This document shows, piece after piece, positions 57,287 through 64,000 of a stretch of DNA of 64,000 nucleotides (position 1 is its first letter; the number at the start of each line of letters is the position of its first letter). The position numbers and the translations under genes are program-made. Origin of the DNA: Phytoactinopolyspora alkaliphila (GTDB lineage Bacteria > Actinomycetota > Actinomycetes > Jiangellales > Jiangellaceae); assembly GCF_010550695.1 (NCBI RefSeq), contig NZ_JAAGOB010000016.1:1-64000 (forward strand). The letters are read 5' to 3'. The notes under the pieces were generated by a model, which saw only the letters and a program-made list of their open reading frames with translations, was not told where the DNA came from and ran no database searches.

Positions 57287-57366
57287 ACAGCCCTTGGCAT
57301 GGGTTGTGGCCGTCAGAACCGGACACATCGGACCATGTGGCGACCACAACCCATGCCAAGGGCTGT
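57287..57366. repeat. Long palindrome, family B copy 2
   Basis: Bases 57287-57312 and 57341-57366 are 26-bp inverted repeats with one mismatch, separated by 28 bp that contain GAACCGG as in copy 1. It fills most of the 144-bp gap between the divergent glgM and glgC genes, ending 34 bp before the glgC start, so it must lie in or next to one or both promoters or the glgC leader. Confidence 0.88.
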
Positions 57367-57400
57367 TCTCTCCAGGCCGGGATGGCCGTAGGGTGCGGCT

Positions 57401-58621
57401 ATGGCGAAGCCCCCACATGTCCTGGGAATCGTCCTCGCCGGGGGCGAGGGCAAACGACTCATGCCCCTGACGGCGGACCGGGCCAAACCGGCAGTGCCGT
57501 TCGGCGGCAGCTATCGGCTGATCGATTTCGTTCTGTCCAACCTGGTCAACGGCGAGATCGACCGGATCTGCGTGCTGACGCAGTACAAGTCGCATTCACT
57601 GGACCGACACATCTCCGTCACCTGGCGAATGAGCACCATCCTGGGTCAGTACGTCACGCCTGTGCCCGCGCAGCAACGGCTCGGGCCACGCTGGTACCAG
57701 GGGAGTGCGGACGCGATCTTCCAATCGCTGAATCTCATCTACGACGAGCGGCCCGAGCACGTCGTCGTCTTCGGCGCCGACCACGTCTATCGGATGGATC
57801 CGCGGCAGATGCTGGAGGCGCACATCGACAGCCGGATGGACGCCACCATCGCCGGCATTCGGGTTCCGCGGGCCGGCGCCAGTGACTTCGGCATCATCCA
57901 AACCTCCGACGGGCACAAGGTCGACGCCTTCCTGGAGAAGCCGGCCGACCCGCCCGCGGTGCCGGGAGACCCGGACAGCAGCTACGCGTCGATGGGCAAC
58001 TACGTCTTCACCGCCGAGGCCCTGATCGACGCCCTGCGCACAGACGCGGAAGACCCCGCGTCGGCGCACGACATGGGCGGAAACATCATCCCGATGATGG
58101 TGAACAAGGGAGCCGCCGGCGTTTACGACTTCGCCGACAACGACGTCCCCGGCAGCACCGACCGGGATCGCGGCTACTGGCGCGACGTCGGAACGCTCGA
58201 CGCGTACCACGAGTCGCACATGGACCTCGTCTCGGTGATTCCGATCTTCAACCTGTACAACCGCGACTGGCCGATCCTCACCAGCCATCCGCAGCTTCCG
58301 GGGGCCAAGTTCGTCGAGGGCGGGCACTCCCGCGAGTCGATCGTGGCCCCTGGCTGCATCCTCTCCGGCTGCCTCGTGGACCATTCGGTGCTGGCTCCGG
58401 GTGCGTTCATCATGGAGGGGTCCGCGGTCTCCCGCTCTGTTCTTCTCGACAACGTGCGAGTCGGAGCGCGGGCCACCGTGCGCGACGCGATCCTGGACAA
58501 GAACGTCGTCGTCAAGGACGGTGCGACGGTGGGAGTCGACAAGGAGTCCGACCGAGCCCGCGGTTTCACGGTCACTGCCGGCGGTATCACCGCGGTCGGC
58601 AAGGGCGTCGTCGTCGAGTGA
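57401..58621 (+). CDS. glgC: Glucose-1-phosphate adenylyltransferase
   Basis: GlgC makes ADP-glucose, the committed precursor for glycogen and alpha-glucan. The 406-residue protein has the nucleotide-binding loop [33 protein letters not shown], the catalytic/regulatory [10 protein letters not shown], and a C-terminal left-handed beta helix ([17 protein letters not shown]). Its product is used by GlgM on the other strand. The stop lies 27 bp before the 88-bp palindrome copy 2. Confidence 0.96.
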   Translation: MAKPPHVLGIVLAGGEGKRLMPLTADRAKPAVPFGGSYRLIDFVLSNLVNGEIDRICVLTQYKSHSLDRHISVTWRMSTILGQYVTPVPAQQRLGPRWYQGSADAIFQSLNLIYDERPEHVVVFGADHVYRMDPRQMLEAHIDSRMDATIAGIRVPRAGASDFGIIQTSDGHKVDAFLEKPADPPAVPGDPDSSYASMGNYVFTAEALIDALRTDAEDPASAHDMGGNIIPMMVNKGAAGVYDFADNDVPGSTDRDRGYWRDVGTLDAYHESHMDLVSVIPIFNLYNRDWPILTSHPQLPGAKFVEGGHSRESIVAPGCILSGCLVDHSVLAPGAFIMEGSAVSRSVLLDNVRVGARATVRDAILDKNVVVKDGATVGVDKESDRARGFTVTAGGITAVGKGVVVE

Positions 58622-58648
58622 GCCGCTCGGAGTCCCCACAACGACGCT

Positions 58649-58736
58649 AAATGATCATGTAAACCATGTTTTCTCGTGCTTCACCAGGCCTGCAGGCACG
58701 GTGAAGCACGAGAAAACATGGTTTACATGATCATTT
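58649..58736. repeat. 88-bp palindrome, family A copy 2
   Basis: It has the same 44+44 bp design as 37896-37983, with 85 of 88 bases identical between copies. Its arms pair at 42 of 44 positions; the two mismatches are near the centre. It lies between the convergent glgC and O-methyltransferase genes, 27 bp from the first stop and 17 bp from the second. Confidence 0.95.
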
Positions 58737-58753
58737 GGGAAGAGGGGGGCCCG

Positions 58754-59560
58754 CTAGCGCTTGAGGGCGACGAGCAGGCCGTCGCCGACGGGCAGCAGCG
58801 ACGGCATCAGCCGATCGTGATCGCGAACGGCCCGGCCGAGCTCGCGTATGGCGACGGTCTCGGGGTCGCGTTGCGCGGTGTCGGCGACCCGGTTGTGCCA
58901 GAGTGCGTTGTCGAAGGCCACCAGCCCGCCTGGCCGGAGCAGCCGGATCGCCTGCTCGAGGTATTCGACGTACTCGGACTTGTCGGCGTCGCAGAAGACG
59001 AGGTCGTAGGCGCCGTCGGTGAGCCGGGGGAGCACGTCGAGCGCGGAACCGGGAATGAGCCGGGTCCGGTTCGGGGGGATCCCCGCCTCGGTGAACGCCT
59101 CACGCGCCAGCCGCTGATGCTCGGATTCGACGTCGACGCTGGTCAGTACACCATCGGTGCGCATACCGCCCAGGATGTACAGCGCCGACACGCCAACCCC
59201 GGTACCGACCTCGACCACCGTCTTCGCCTCGACGGCGGCCGCCAGCAGGCGCAGGATCGCTCCGCCTCCGGCGCCGATGGGAACGGCGCCGACCTCCGCA
59301 GCGCGCTGGCGGGCGTGCAGGACCGCGGGGTCCTCTGTGGTGTAAGCCTCCGCGTACGCCCATGTCTCCGGCGTCGGCGGGGCAATGTCGCCGGTAGTGA
59401 TGACGGCCTCCTGCGAAGATCCAGCACGAACGTATCCAGGGCGAATCTTAGTGGGTCGCGCAAGGATAGGGACGGTCGGCGCGCGGCGTCGCCGGCGGTA
59501 TGTCAGATTTGCCGTCGCGGTGTCACGCAGAGGCGCGCGGGAACCACCACTCGCCACCAC
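58754..59560 (-). CDS. O-methyltransferase family protein
   Basis: The SAM methyltransferase (Rv1220c type) has VVEVGTGVGVSALYIL (motif I), VLTSVDVE, the AdoMet-binding FCDADKSEYVEY and RPGGLVAFDNALW. It is probably a catechol-like or small-molecule O-methyltransferase. The start is uncertain. The frame opens at GTG 59560 (268 aa), but conserved sequence begins only near TPETWAYAEAY, and an AGGAGG site near 59413 precedes a GTC-ATC pair with no standard start. The GTG lies inside the proposed sigE promoter. The product may be about 50 residues shorter. Confidence 0.8.
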   Translation of the reverse strand: MVASGGSRAPLRDTATANLTYRRRRRAPTVPILARPTKIRPGYVRAGSSQEAVITTGDIAPPTPETWAYAEAYTTEDPAVLHARQRAAEVGAVPIGAGGGAILRLLAAAVEAKTVVEVGTGVGVSALYILGGMRTDGVLTSVDVESEHQRLAREAFTEAGIPPNRTRLIPGSALDVLPRLTDGAYDLVFCDADKSEYVEYLEQAIRLLRPGGLVAFDNALWHNRVADTAQRDPETVAIRELGRAVRDHDRLMPSLLPVGDGLLVALKR

Positions 59561-59575
59561 GCGTTGGACTAATAG
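59539..59575 (+). promoter_or_regulatory. Candidate ECF-sigma promoter of the sigE operon
   Basis: GGGAACC (59539-59545) and CGTTGG (59562-59567) match the GGAAC and CGTT elements of actinobacterial ECF promoters, with 17 bp between GGAAC and CGTT. The predicted start of transcription lies about 90 bp before the sigE ATG. This suggests self-activation by SigE or action of a related sigma factor. Confidence 0.6.
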
Positions 59576-59666
59576 TCGGCGACATCCGACGGCGCCGGGC
59601 AGGACCGCTGGTGCAGCGGCAGGTGTCGCAAGGTCGATTGGTCAGCGAAGGGGGCGATGAGTCACT

Positions 59667-60341
59667 ATGACAGTGGTAGTGACGCCTGACCTGAGCGTGG
59701 CCGAGGGAGGTACAGCGGTGGCCGATGCGGATGTCTGGACACCCCCCAGCTGGGAGGAGATCGTCCAGCAGCACTCGGCACGTGTGTACCGGCTGGCCTA
59801 CCGCCTCACCGGCAACGCGCACGACGCGGAGGATCTGACCCAGGACGTCTTCGTCCGGGTGTTCCGCTCGTTGTCGTCGTACACGCCGGGCACCTTCGAG
59901 GGCTGGCTGCACCGGATCACCACCAATCTCTTCCTCGACTCGGTGCGCCGCAAGCAGCGCATCAGATTCGACGCCCTCGCCGACGATGCCGCCGATCGCC
60001 TGCACGGGCGCGAGCCCACACCGGAACGCCTGCTGACCGACCGGATGCTGGACGCCGACATCCAGTCCGCTCTGGACGCCATGGCGCCGGACTTCCGGGT
60101 TGCCGTGGTGCTCTGCGACATCGAAGGTCTCTCCTACGAGGAGATCGCCGCGACGCTCGGCATCAAGCTGGGCACGGTCCGCAGCAGGATCCACCGTGGG
60201 CGAGCGCATCTGAGAGCCGCGCTTGAACACCGTGCGCCCGACGACGCGCGGGCGCTGCACGCTCAAGAGTCAACTCAAGAGTCAACCCGGGACCCGATGA
60301 ACGGGTCCGGTGAGCCGGACGGCTCCGGGGAGCCGACATGA
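59667..60341 (+). CDS. sigE: ECF sigma factor SigE
   Basis: This envelope-stress sigma factor has 224 residues. Region 2 is [30 protein letters not shown] and region 4 is [38 protein letters not shown], with a C-terminal low-complexity tail (QESTQEST...[12 protein letters not shown]). The N-terminal extension of about 25 residues is typical of mycobacterial SigE. A ten-codon frame starting at ATG 59657 and overlapping this start could be a leader. The stop overlaps the anti-sigma ATG (ATGA), so the two are coupled. The order sigE-rseA-(rseB-like)-htrA-tatB identifies it. Confidence 0.93.
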   Translation: MTVVVTPDLSVAEGGTAVADADVWTPPSWEEIVQQHSARVYRLAYRLTGNAHDAEDLTQDVFVRVFRSLSSYTPGTFEGWLHRITTNLFLDSVRRKQRIRFDALADDAADRLHGREPTPERLLTDRMLDADIQSALDAMAPDFRVAVVLCDIEGLSYEEIAATLGIKLGTVRSRIHRGRAHLRAALEHRAPDDARALHAQESTQESTRDPMNGSGEPDGSGEPT

Positions 60342-60985
60342 AACACCTCGACGATCGAGTCAGTGATCTTGTCGACGATCGGCTGGATCACGACGAACGC
60401 GACCGCGCGCTCGCACACCTGGCGGGCTGCGAACAATGCCGGGAAGCCGCCGACATGGAGCGCTTCGCCAAAGGGGCGCTGACGTCGTTGCCGGGCATCC
60501 CCGTGCCATCGGCGCTGACGAGCAAGCTGCTCGCGCTTGCCGAGCCCGGTGGCCCGCTGCCGGCCGAGGTGCCGGCCGAGGCGGCGACCGTGGCCGCCTG
60601 GGGGCCGTCCCGTCCCGCCGCGAGCGTCGGAACCGCGCACGCCTCGCATGCGGCGGCCGGGCACCGCCCCCGAGCCAAGTTCATCGACCGGCACCGCAAG
60701 GGCGTGCGCTTCGCTGCCAGCGGAATGGTATCCACCGGCGCTGTGCTGGTCATGCTGGCCTCGCTCGGTGCGCCGTCGAACTCCAGCCGGGAGCAGACGC
60801 CGGTCAGCATCGTGCCGCCCATGGAGGAGTTCACCGCGGAGTACGCGCGGTCTACCGGCGGGCTGCCGTTCGCCGAGCCCGCCTCGATCCTCGTGCCGGC
60901 GTTGAGCTGGGACGACGGATTGAGCGCCGGTACCGGCCCAAGCTCGGCCGGTACCGGCCTGGGTATTGCCGGGGACGGCTGGTGA
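60338..60985 (+). CDS. rseA: Anti-sigma factor RseA, zinc-finger type
   Basis: The 215-residue protein has an N-terminal ZAS domain with His27-x3-Cys31-x2-Cys34 (HLAGCEQC), which binds the sigma factor. An alanine-rich linker follows, then a weakly hydrophobic membrane segment (about 128-146) and a short outer part. It would hold SigE inactive until proteolysis or redox release. In mycobacteria RseA lacks a membrane segment and is soluble, so the hydrophobic segment here should be checked. Confidence 0.88.
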   Translation: MKHLDDRVSDLVDDRLDHDERDRALAHLAGCEQCREAADMERFAKGALTSLPGIPVPSALTSKLLALAEPGGPLPAEVPAEAATVAAWGPSRPAASVGTAHASHAAAGHRPRAKFIDRHRKGVRFAASGMVSTGAVLVMLASLGAPSNSSREQTPVSIVPPMEEFTAEYARSTGGLPFAEPASILVPALSWDDGLSAGTGPSSAGTGLGIAGDGW

Positions 60986-62166
60986 ACCATCAGCTCACGA
61001 CGACGTACCACGACCGCCGGCCGCGGCCGGAGCGGGGTTCGTTCTGTACGGTGAACGATCGCCGCTCGCACGGTGCGTTCCGGCACGCCTTGGGTGTGCT
61101 GGTGGCCCCGGCTGTGGCGGTGCCCGCGCTGATCGGCGCCCTGGTCCTCTTCGTCCAGCCGGTGCCGTCGGAGGCCGCACCGGACGAGCTGTACGGGTCT
61201 GACGAGGCACGTGCCGTCGAGCTGCTGAACCGTTCGGCCACGGCGACGAGCCGGGTGTCCTACCAGGGCACCCAGTACGTCTCGGCATGGTCGGCGCTGA
61301 CCAAGTCCGGAGCGTCGGCGAGCGCGGTTGTCCAGGTCCGGCACCGGGCCGGCGGGCCGACCGAGATCGGCGTCCAGGACACTCAGACAGCGATCCTCCA
61401 GGGCAACTCCGGAACCAGCTGGCTGGCGGAGGACGGAGGCTCCGTCGACCTGCTGGTGCGCTCCTACGATGTGCGTGTCACCGGTGAGGGCCAGGTGGCC
61501 AGCAGGATGGCGGACGTGGTCGAAGCCCGCCGCGGGGACGGCTCCATCGCGGCGAGGTGGTGGCTCGATCAGCAGACCGCCCTGCCTCTGCGGCGGGAGG
61601 CGTTCATGCCGGACGGCCGGCTGCTGAGCGCCAGCGCGTTCGTGGACATCTCGCTCGTGCCGACGCCTCCGTGCTGCCTGCGAAGCAGTATCGCGCCGGC
61701 GACGACGCCCGCAGTGACGGAGGACCATGCCGCGCTGCATTGGGACGACATCGAGAAGCTGCGTGCAGAGGGGTTCCACTGCCTGGAGAGCCTGGGCGAG
61801 GACGTGGTGCTGTACGAGGCGCGCGAGCTCGGCGACGCCATTCACCTGAGCTACTCCGACGGCGTGATGACCGTCTCCGTCTTCGAGCAGCCGGGCCGGT
61901 TGGACCCGGAGCAGCTGGACGGCTACACACAAAGCCCTGTGGGTGACGGCGTGGTGTACATGAGCCCGGGACCGCCGGCCAGGTTCACCTGGCAGTCGTC
62001 GGGACGCGTCATTACGGTCGTGGCCGACGCGCCCCTCGAGCTCATCGACGAGATCGTGAGCGCGATGCCGCCCGACGGCCCCGTGGCCGAGGAGGACGGC
62101 GGCTTCCTGGCCCGGATCGCGCGCGGGGCCGGGAAGGTCGGCACCTGGGTGAACCCGTTCGACTAG
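60982..62166 (+). CDS. MucB/RseB-like outer-face regulator
   Basis: The 394-residue protein has an N-terminal membrane or signal helix (about 35-60, VLVAPAVAVPALIGALVLF). Its outer domain has the MucB/RseB-like lipid-binding layout (SYQGTQYVSAW...VVQVRHRAGG...), two cysteines in a Pro-Cys-Cys-Leu segment and a single C-terminal helix. GTG 60982 overlaps the rseA stop (GTGA). RseB-type proteins sense envelope stress and guard the anti-sigma factor from proteolysis; such a gene at this site is not in M. tuberculosis but is known in other actinobacteria. Confidence 0.85.
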   Translation: MNHQLTTTYHDRRPRPERGSFCTVNDRRSHGAFRHALGVLVAPAVAVPALIGALVLFVQPVPSEAAPDELYGSDEARAVELLNRSATATSRVSYQGTQYVSAWSALTKSGASASAVVQVRHRAGGPTEIGVQDTQTAILQGNSGTSWLAEDGGSVDLLVRSYDVRVTGEGQVASRMADVVEARRGDGSIAARWWLDQQTALPLRREAFMPDGRLLSASAFVDISLVPTPPCCLRSSIAPATTPAVTEDHAALHWDDIEKLRAEGFHCLESLGEDVVLYEARELGDAIHLSYSDGVMTVSVFEQPGRLDPEQLDGYTQSPVGDGVVYMSPGPPARFTWQSSGRVITVVADAPLELIDEIVSAMPPDGPVAEEDGGFLARIARGAGKVGTWVNPFD

Positions 62167-62209
62167 TCGCCTAGGGCGACGGTGCCGGCGGCGCTTATGA
62201 TTGCTCCTT

Positions 62210-63562
62210 GTGAGGGGCGGTTGGTCTTATCCGGACGACGACGCGGCTGCGGCCGGTCCGATTCGCTCGCGTCCCGATCCGTGGTCCGGAGGGCCGTGGT
62301 CCACCAGTGCGGTACCGCCGGGCGGACGAGCCGAGCCGGATTTCGCCGGTGCTCATGCCCGCGGCGGTAGCCGGGGCTGGGCCCGGCCGGAGCATCACCA
62401 GCCAGCCGCATCCATTCTCACCTCGGGCGTCCTCTCCCCTCAGCAGGATGCATCCGATGTGGATGCGGCGCAGCGGTCCGCCCGCCCACGTCGGCACTGG
62501 TGGTGGCTGGCCTCCGCGTTCGCGCTCGTGGCGCTCGTGGCCGGCGCGGTGGGCGGCCTCGCGGGTGCCTGGCTCCTCCAGCCGGGCGATGCCGCCACCA
62601 ATACCGTCACCGTGATCGGATCGGACCCCGCCGTGGGGGAGCGCACCGAGACGTCGACCGCAGGCATCGCCGGCGCGGTGCTGCCGAGCGTGGTATCCAT
62701 CTCGGCCGCCGACGGCGCCGGATCGGGATTCGTCATCTCCGACGACGGCTACGTGCTCACAAACAACCATGTCGTCGCCGCGGGGACCGACGTGGAAGGT
62801 GGCCCTATCCAGGTCGAGCTGTTCGACGGCCGCCAGCTCGAGGCCGAGGTGATCGGCCGGAGCCCCAGCTACGACCTCGCGGTGCTGCGCGTGGACGCCG
62901 ACGACCTCGATCCCGTCGTTCTGGGTGAGTCGGCGTCTGTCCAAGTAGGAGACCCGGTGATCGCCATTGGCAGTCCGCTGGGCCTCGACAGCACGGTCAC
63001 CAGTGGGATCATCTCCGCCCTTGACCGGCCCGTGACCGCGGGCGGGCAGTCGGACCAGTCCTACATCAACGCTCTGCAGACCGACGCGGCGATCAACCCA
63101 GGCAACTCCGGAGGCCCTCTGGTCGACTCGGCGGGACGGGTCGTGGGCGTCAACTCGGCCATCGCCACGCTGGGTATCAGCCCCGAGGTAGGCAGCATCG
63201 GACTGGGCTTCGCCATCCCGATAGACCAAGCCCGCCGCACGGCGGAGCAGTTGATCAGCAACGGCGAGGCGGTCTATCCGATCATCGGCGTGCTGCTGGA
63301 CAACGCGCACAGCGGACCCGGCGCCCAGGTGGCCCAGGACAACGACGATCAGCCTGGTGTCACCCCGGGTAGTCCCGCGGACACCGCGGGCATCCGCTCC
63401 GGCGACGTCATCACGGCGCTCGACGGTGAGCCGGTGCGCACACCGGGTGCGCTGATCGTCATGTTGCGTGCCCGTGAGCCGGGGGAGTCGGTGACCCTGA
63501 CGGTGGAGCGGGACGGCAGCACCCGGGAGGTCGAGCTCACCCTCGGTTCGGCCGTGGGTTGA
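62210..63562 (+). CDS. htrA: HtrA/DegP family serine protease
   Basis: The membrane-anchored 450-residue protease has a cytoplasmic, disordered N-terminus (1-97), a membrane helix (98-122), a trypsin-like domain with His187 (TNNHVV), Asp222 (SYDLAVL) and Ser300 (GNSGGPL), and a C-terminal PDZ domain (PGVTPGSPADTAGIRSGDVI). It degrades or refolds damaged envelope proteins and is part of the sigE regulon. The GTG at 62210 is chosen as the nearest start to the rseB-like stop, 43 bp downstream; a TTG just upstream is possible. Confidence 0.94.
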   Translation: MRGGWSYPDDDAAAAGPIRSRPDPWSGGPWSTSAVPPGGRAEPDFAGAHARGGSRGWARPEHHQPAASILTSGVLSPQQDASDVDAAQRSARPRRHWWWLASAFALVALVAGAVGGLAGAWLLQPGDAATNTVTVIGSDPAVGERTETSTAGIAGAVLPSVVSISAADGAGSGFVISDDGYVLTNNHVVAAGTDVEGGPIQVELFDGRQLEAEVIGRSPSYDLAVLRVDADDLDPVVLGESASVQVGDPVIAIGSPLGLDSTVTSGIISALDRPVTAGGQSDQSYINALQTDAAINPGNSGGPLVDSAGRVVGVNSAIATLGISPEVGSIGLGFAIPIDQARRTAEQLISNGEAVYPIIGVLLDNAHSGPGAQVAQDNDDQPGVTPGSPADTAGIRSGDVITALDGEPVRTPGALIVMLRAREPGESVTLTVERDGSTREVELTLGSAVG

Positions 63563-63605
63563 CCGTGGACGTACTCTTGAGGGACTTGGATTCGACGCGG
63601 GCGAG

Positions 63606-64000
63606 GTGAGTGGCATCAGCATCGGGGAGATCGCCGTTGTTCTGGTGGTGGCATTGCTCGTGTTCGGCCCGGATCGGCTGCCGACCATGGTGAAGCAGGC
63701 CGCTTCGTTCGTGAACGACCTTCGCAAGATGGTGGCCAATGCCCGGCGCGACCTGTCGGACAGCGTCGGCGATCTGGGTATCGATGAGAAAGACCTCAAG
63801 ACTCTCGCGGATCTGCGCAATCCGAAGTCCTTCATCCGCCAGAAGGTGCTCGACGGCGTCGACCTGGAGGCGTTCGGCCTGGACGAGGTCCGGGACGTGG
63901 GCGACGAGCTGGAGCTGACCAACATCGGCAAGAGCCGGCGGGCCACCAACGGCGCCGCGAAGAAGCCCGCGCGGGCCTCGGCGAAGAACGGCGCGGATGG
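63606..64000 (+). CDS. tatB: Sec-independent translocase TatB, 3' end beyond window
   Basis: The first 131 codons start at GTG 63606 behind GCGAG. One membrane helix (about residues 4-22, IGEIAVVLVVALLVFGPDRLP) with the conserved FGP motif is followed by an amphipathic helix and a charged, alanine/lysine-rich tail, as in TatB. It belongs to the twin-arginine pathway that exports folded proteins. It follows htrA by 43 bp in the order known from mycobacteria (Rv1223-Rv1224). The gene runs off the window, so the end is unknown. Confidence 0.93.
   Translation, partial: MSGISIGEIAVVLVVALLVFGPDRLPTMVKQAASFVNDLRKMVANARRDLSDSVGDLGIDEKDLKTLADLRNPKSFIRQKVLDGVDLEAFGLDEVRDVGDELELTNIGKSRRATNGAAKKPARASAKNGAD

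Noticed and set aside
58676-59572. A plus-strand frame over the O-methyltransferase gene, starting in the palindrome
   Set aside because: The minus strand has intact SAM-methyltransferase motifs; the plus frame has none.

Overview
The window is a 64 kb piece of chromosome from a high-GC Gram-positive actinobacterium. The GC-rich codon use, the mycothiol gene mshB, the actinobacterial-type dapD, the sigE-rseA-rseB-htrA-tatB cluster and the succession of genes all point to this. Much of it follows the gene order I recall from Mycobacterium tuberculosis (typA - lpqW-like lipoprotein - mshB - small membrane protein - fdxC - dapC - dapD/dapE - LOG - folP2 - DivIVA-like - tag - DUF3117 - glgM/glgC - O-methyltransferase - sigE - anti-sigma - htrA - tatB). 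It is therefore mostly a conserved core region. I cannot name the genus. I see no transposase, phage gene, integrase, CRISPR array or tRNA.

Layout. 0-8.2 kb: a 5S rRNA gene closing an rRNA operon, rmuC, ychF, two small methyltransferases, a DinB-like protein and a large lipoprotein. 8.2-12.5 kb: a pterin dehydratase-like gene, then an Sdh1-type succinate dehydrogenase operon on the minus strand. 13-19.7 kb: a complete dipeptide/oligopeptide ABC transporter. 19.9-23.8 kb: two tandem BCCT osmolyte transporters. 24.3-29.7 kb: typA and a second peptide-type binding protein with two permeases but no ATPase. 30-36 kb: a GAF regulator, mshB, a VanW-type surface protein and an acetyltransferase. 36.4-46.5 kb: ferredoxin, three diaminopimelate genes (dapC, dapD, dapE) mixed with cell-wall and secreted proteins and an ECF sigma pair. 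46.8-52.6 kb: folP2-like, DivIVA-like, SRPBCC, tag, enoyl-CoA hydratase-like, DUF3117 and leucyl aminopeptidase genes. 52.6-56 kb: a divergent molybdopterin oxidoreductase/fdhD pair. 56-58.6 kb: divergent glgM/glgC. 58.7-64 kb: an O-methyltransferase and the sigE envelope-stress operon, running off the end inside tatB.

How the genes work together. dapC, dapD and dapE supply the succinylase branch to diaminopimelate for lysine and peptidoglycan. The VanW protein, a two-domain candidate peptidoglycan hydrolase and the sigE/htrA system act at the envelope. The transporters bring in peptides and compatible solutes. FdhD is the sulfur-transfer partner for the adjacent molybdenum enzyme.

The least expected content is not protein-coding. 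Several intergenic gaps, mainly between convergent genes, hold long palindromes. One 88-bp palindrome occurs twice, 85 of 88 bases identical, 20.7 kb apart. A second palindrome family occurs at 8.1 kb and 57.3 kb. A third family of clustered CTGATC/GATCAG motifs occurs at 0.35 kb and 46.6 kb, the second copy bounded by a perfect 22-bp inverted repeat. Short tandem repeats of 15, 17, 18 and 21 bp have also expanded inside several genes and in one intergenic gap.
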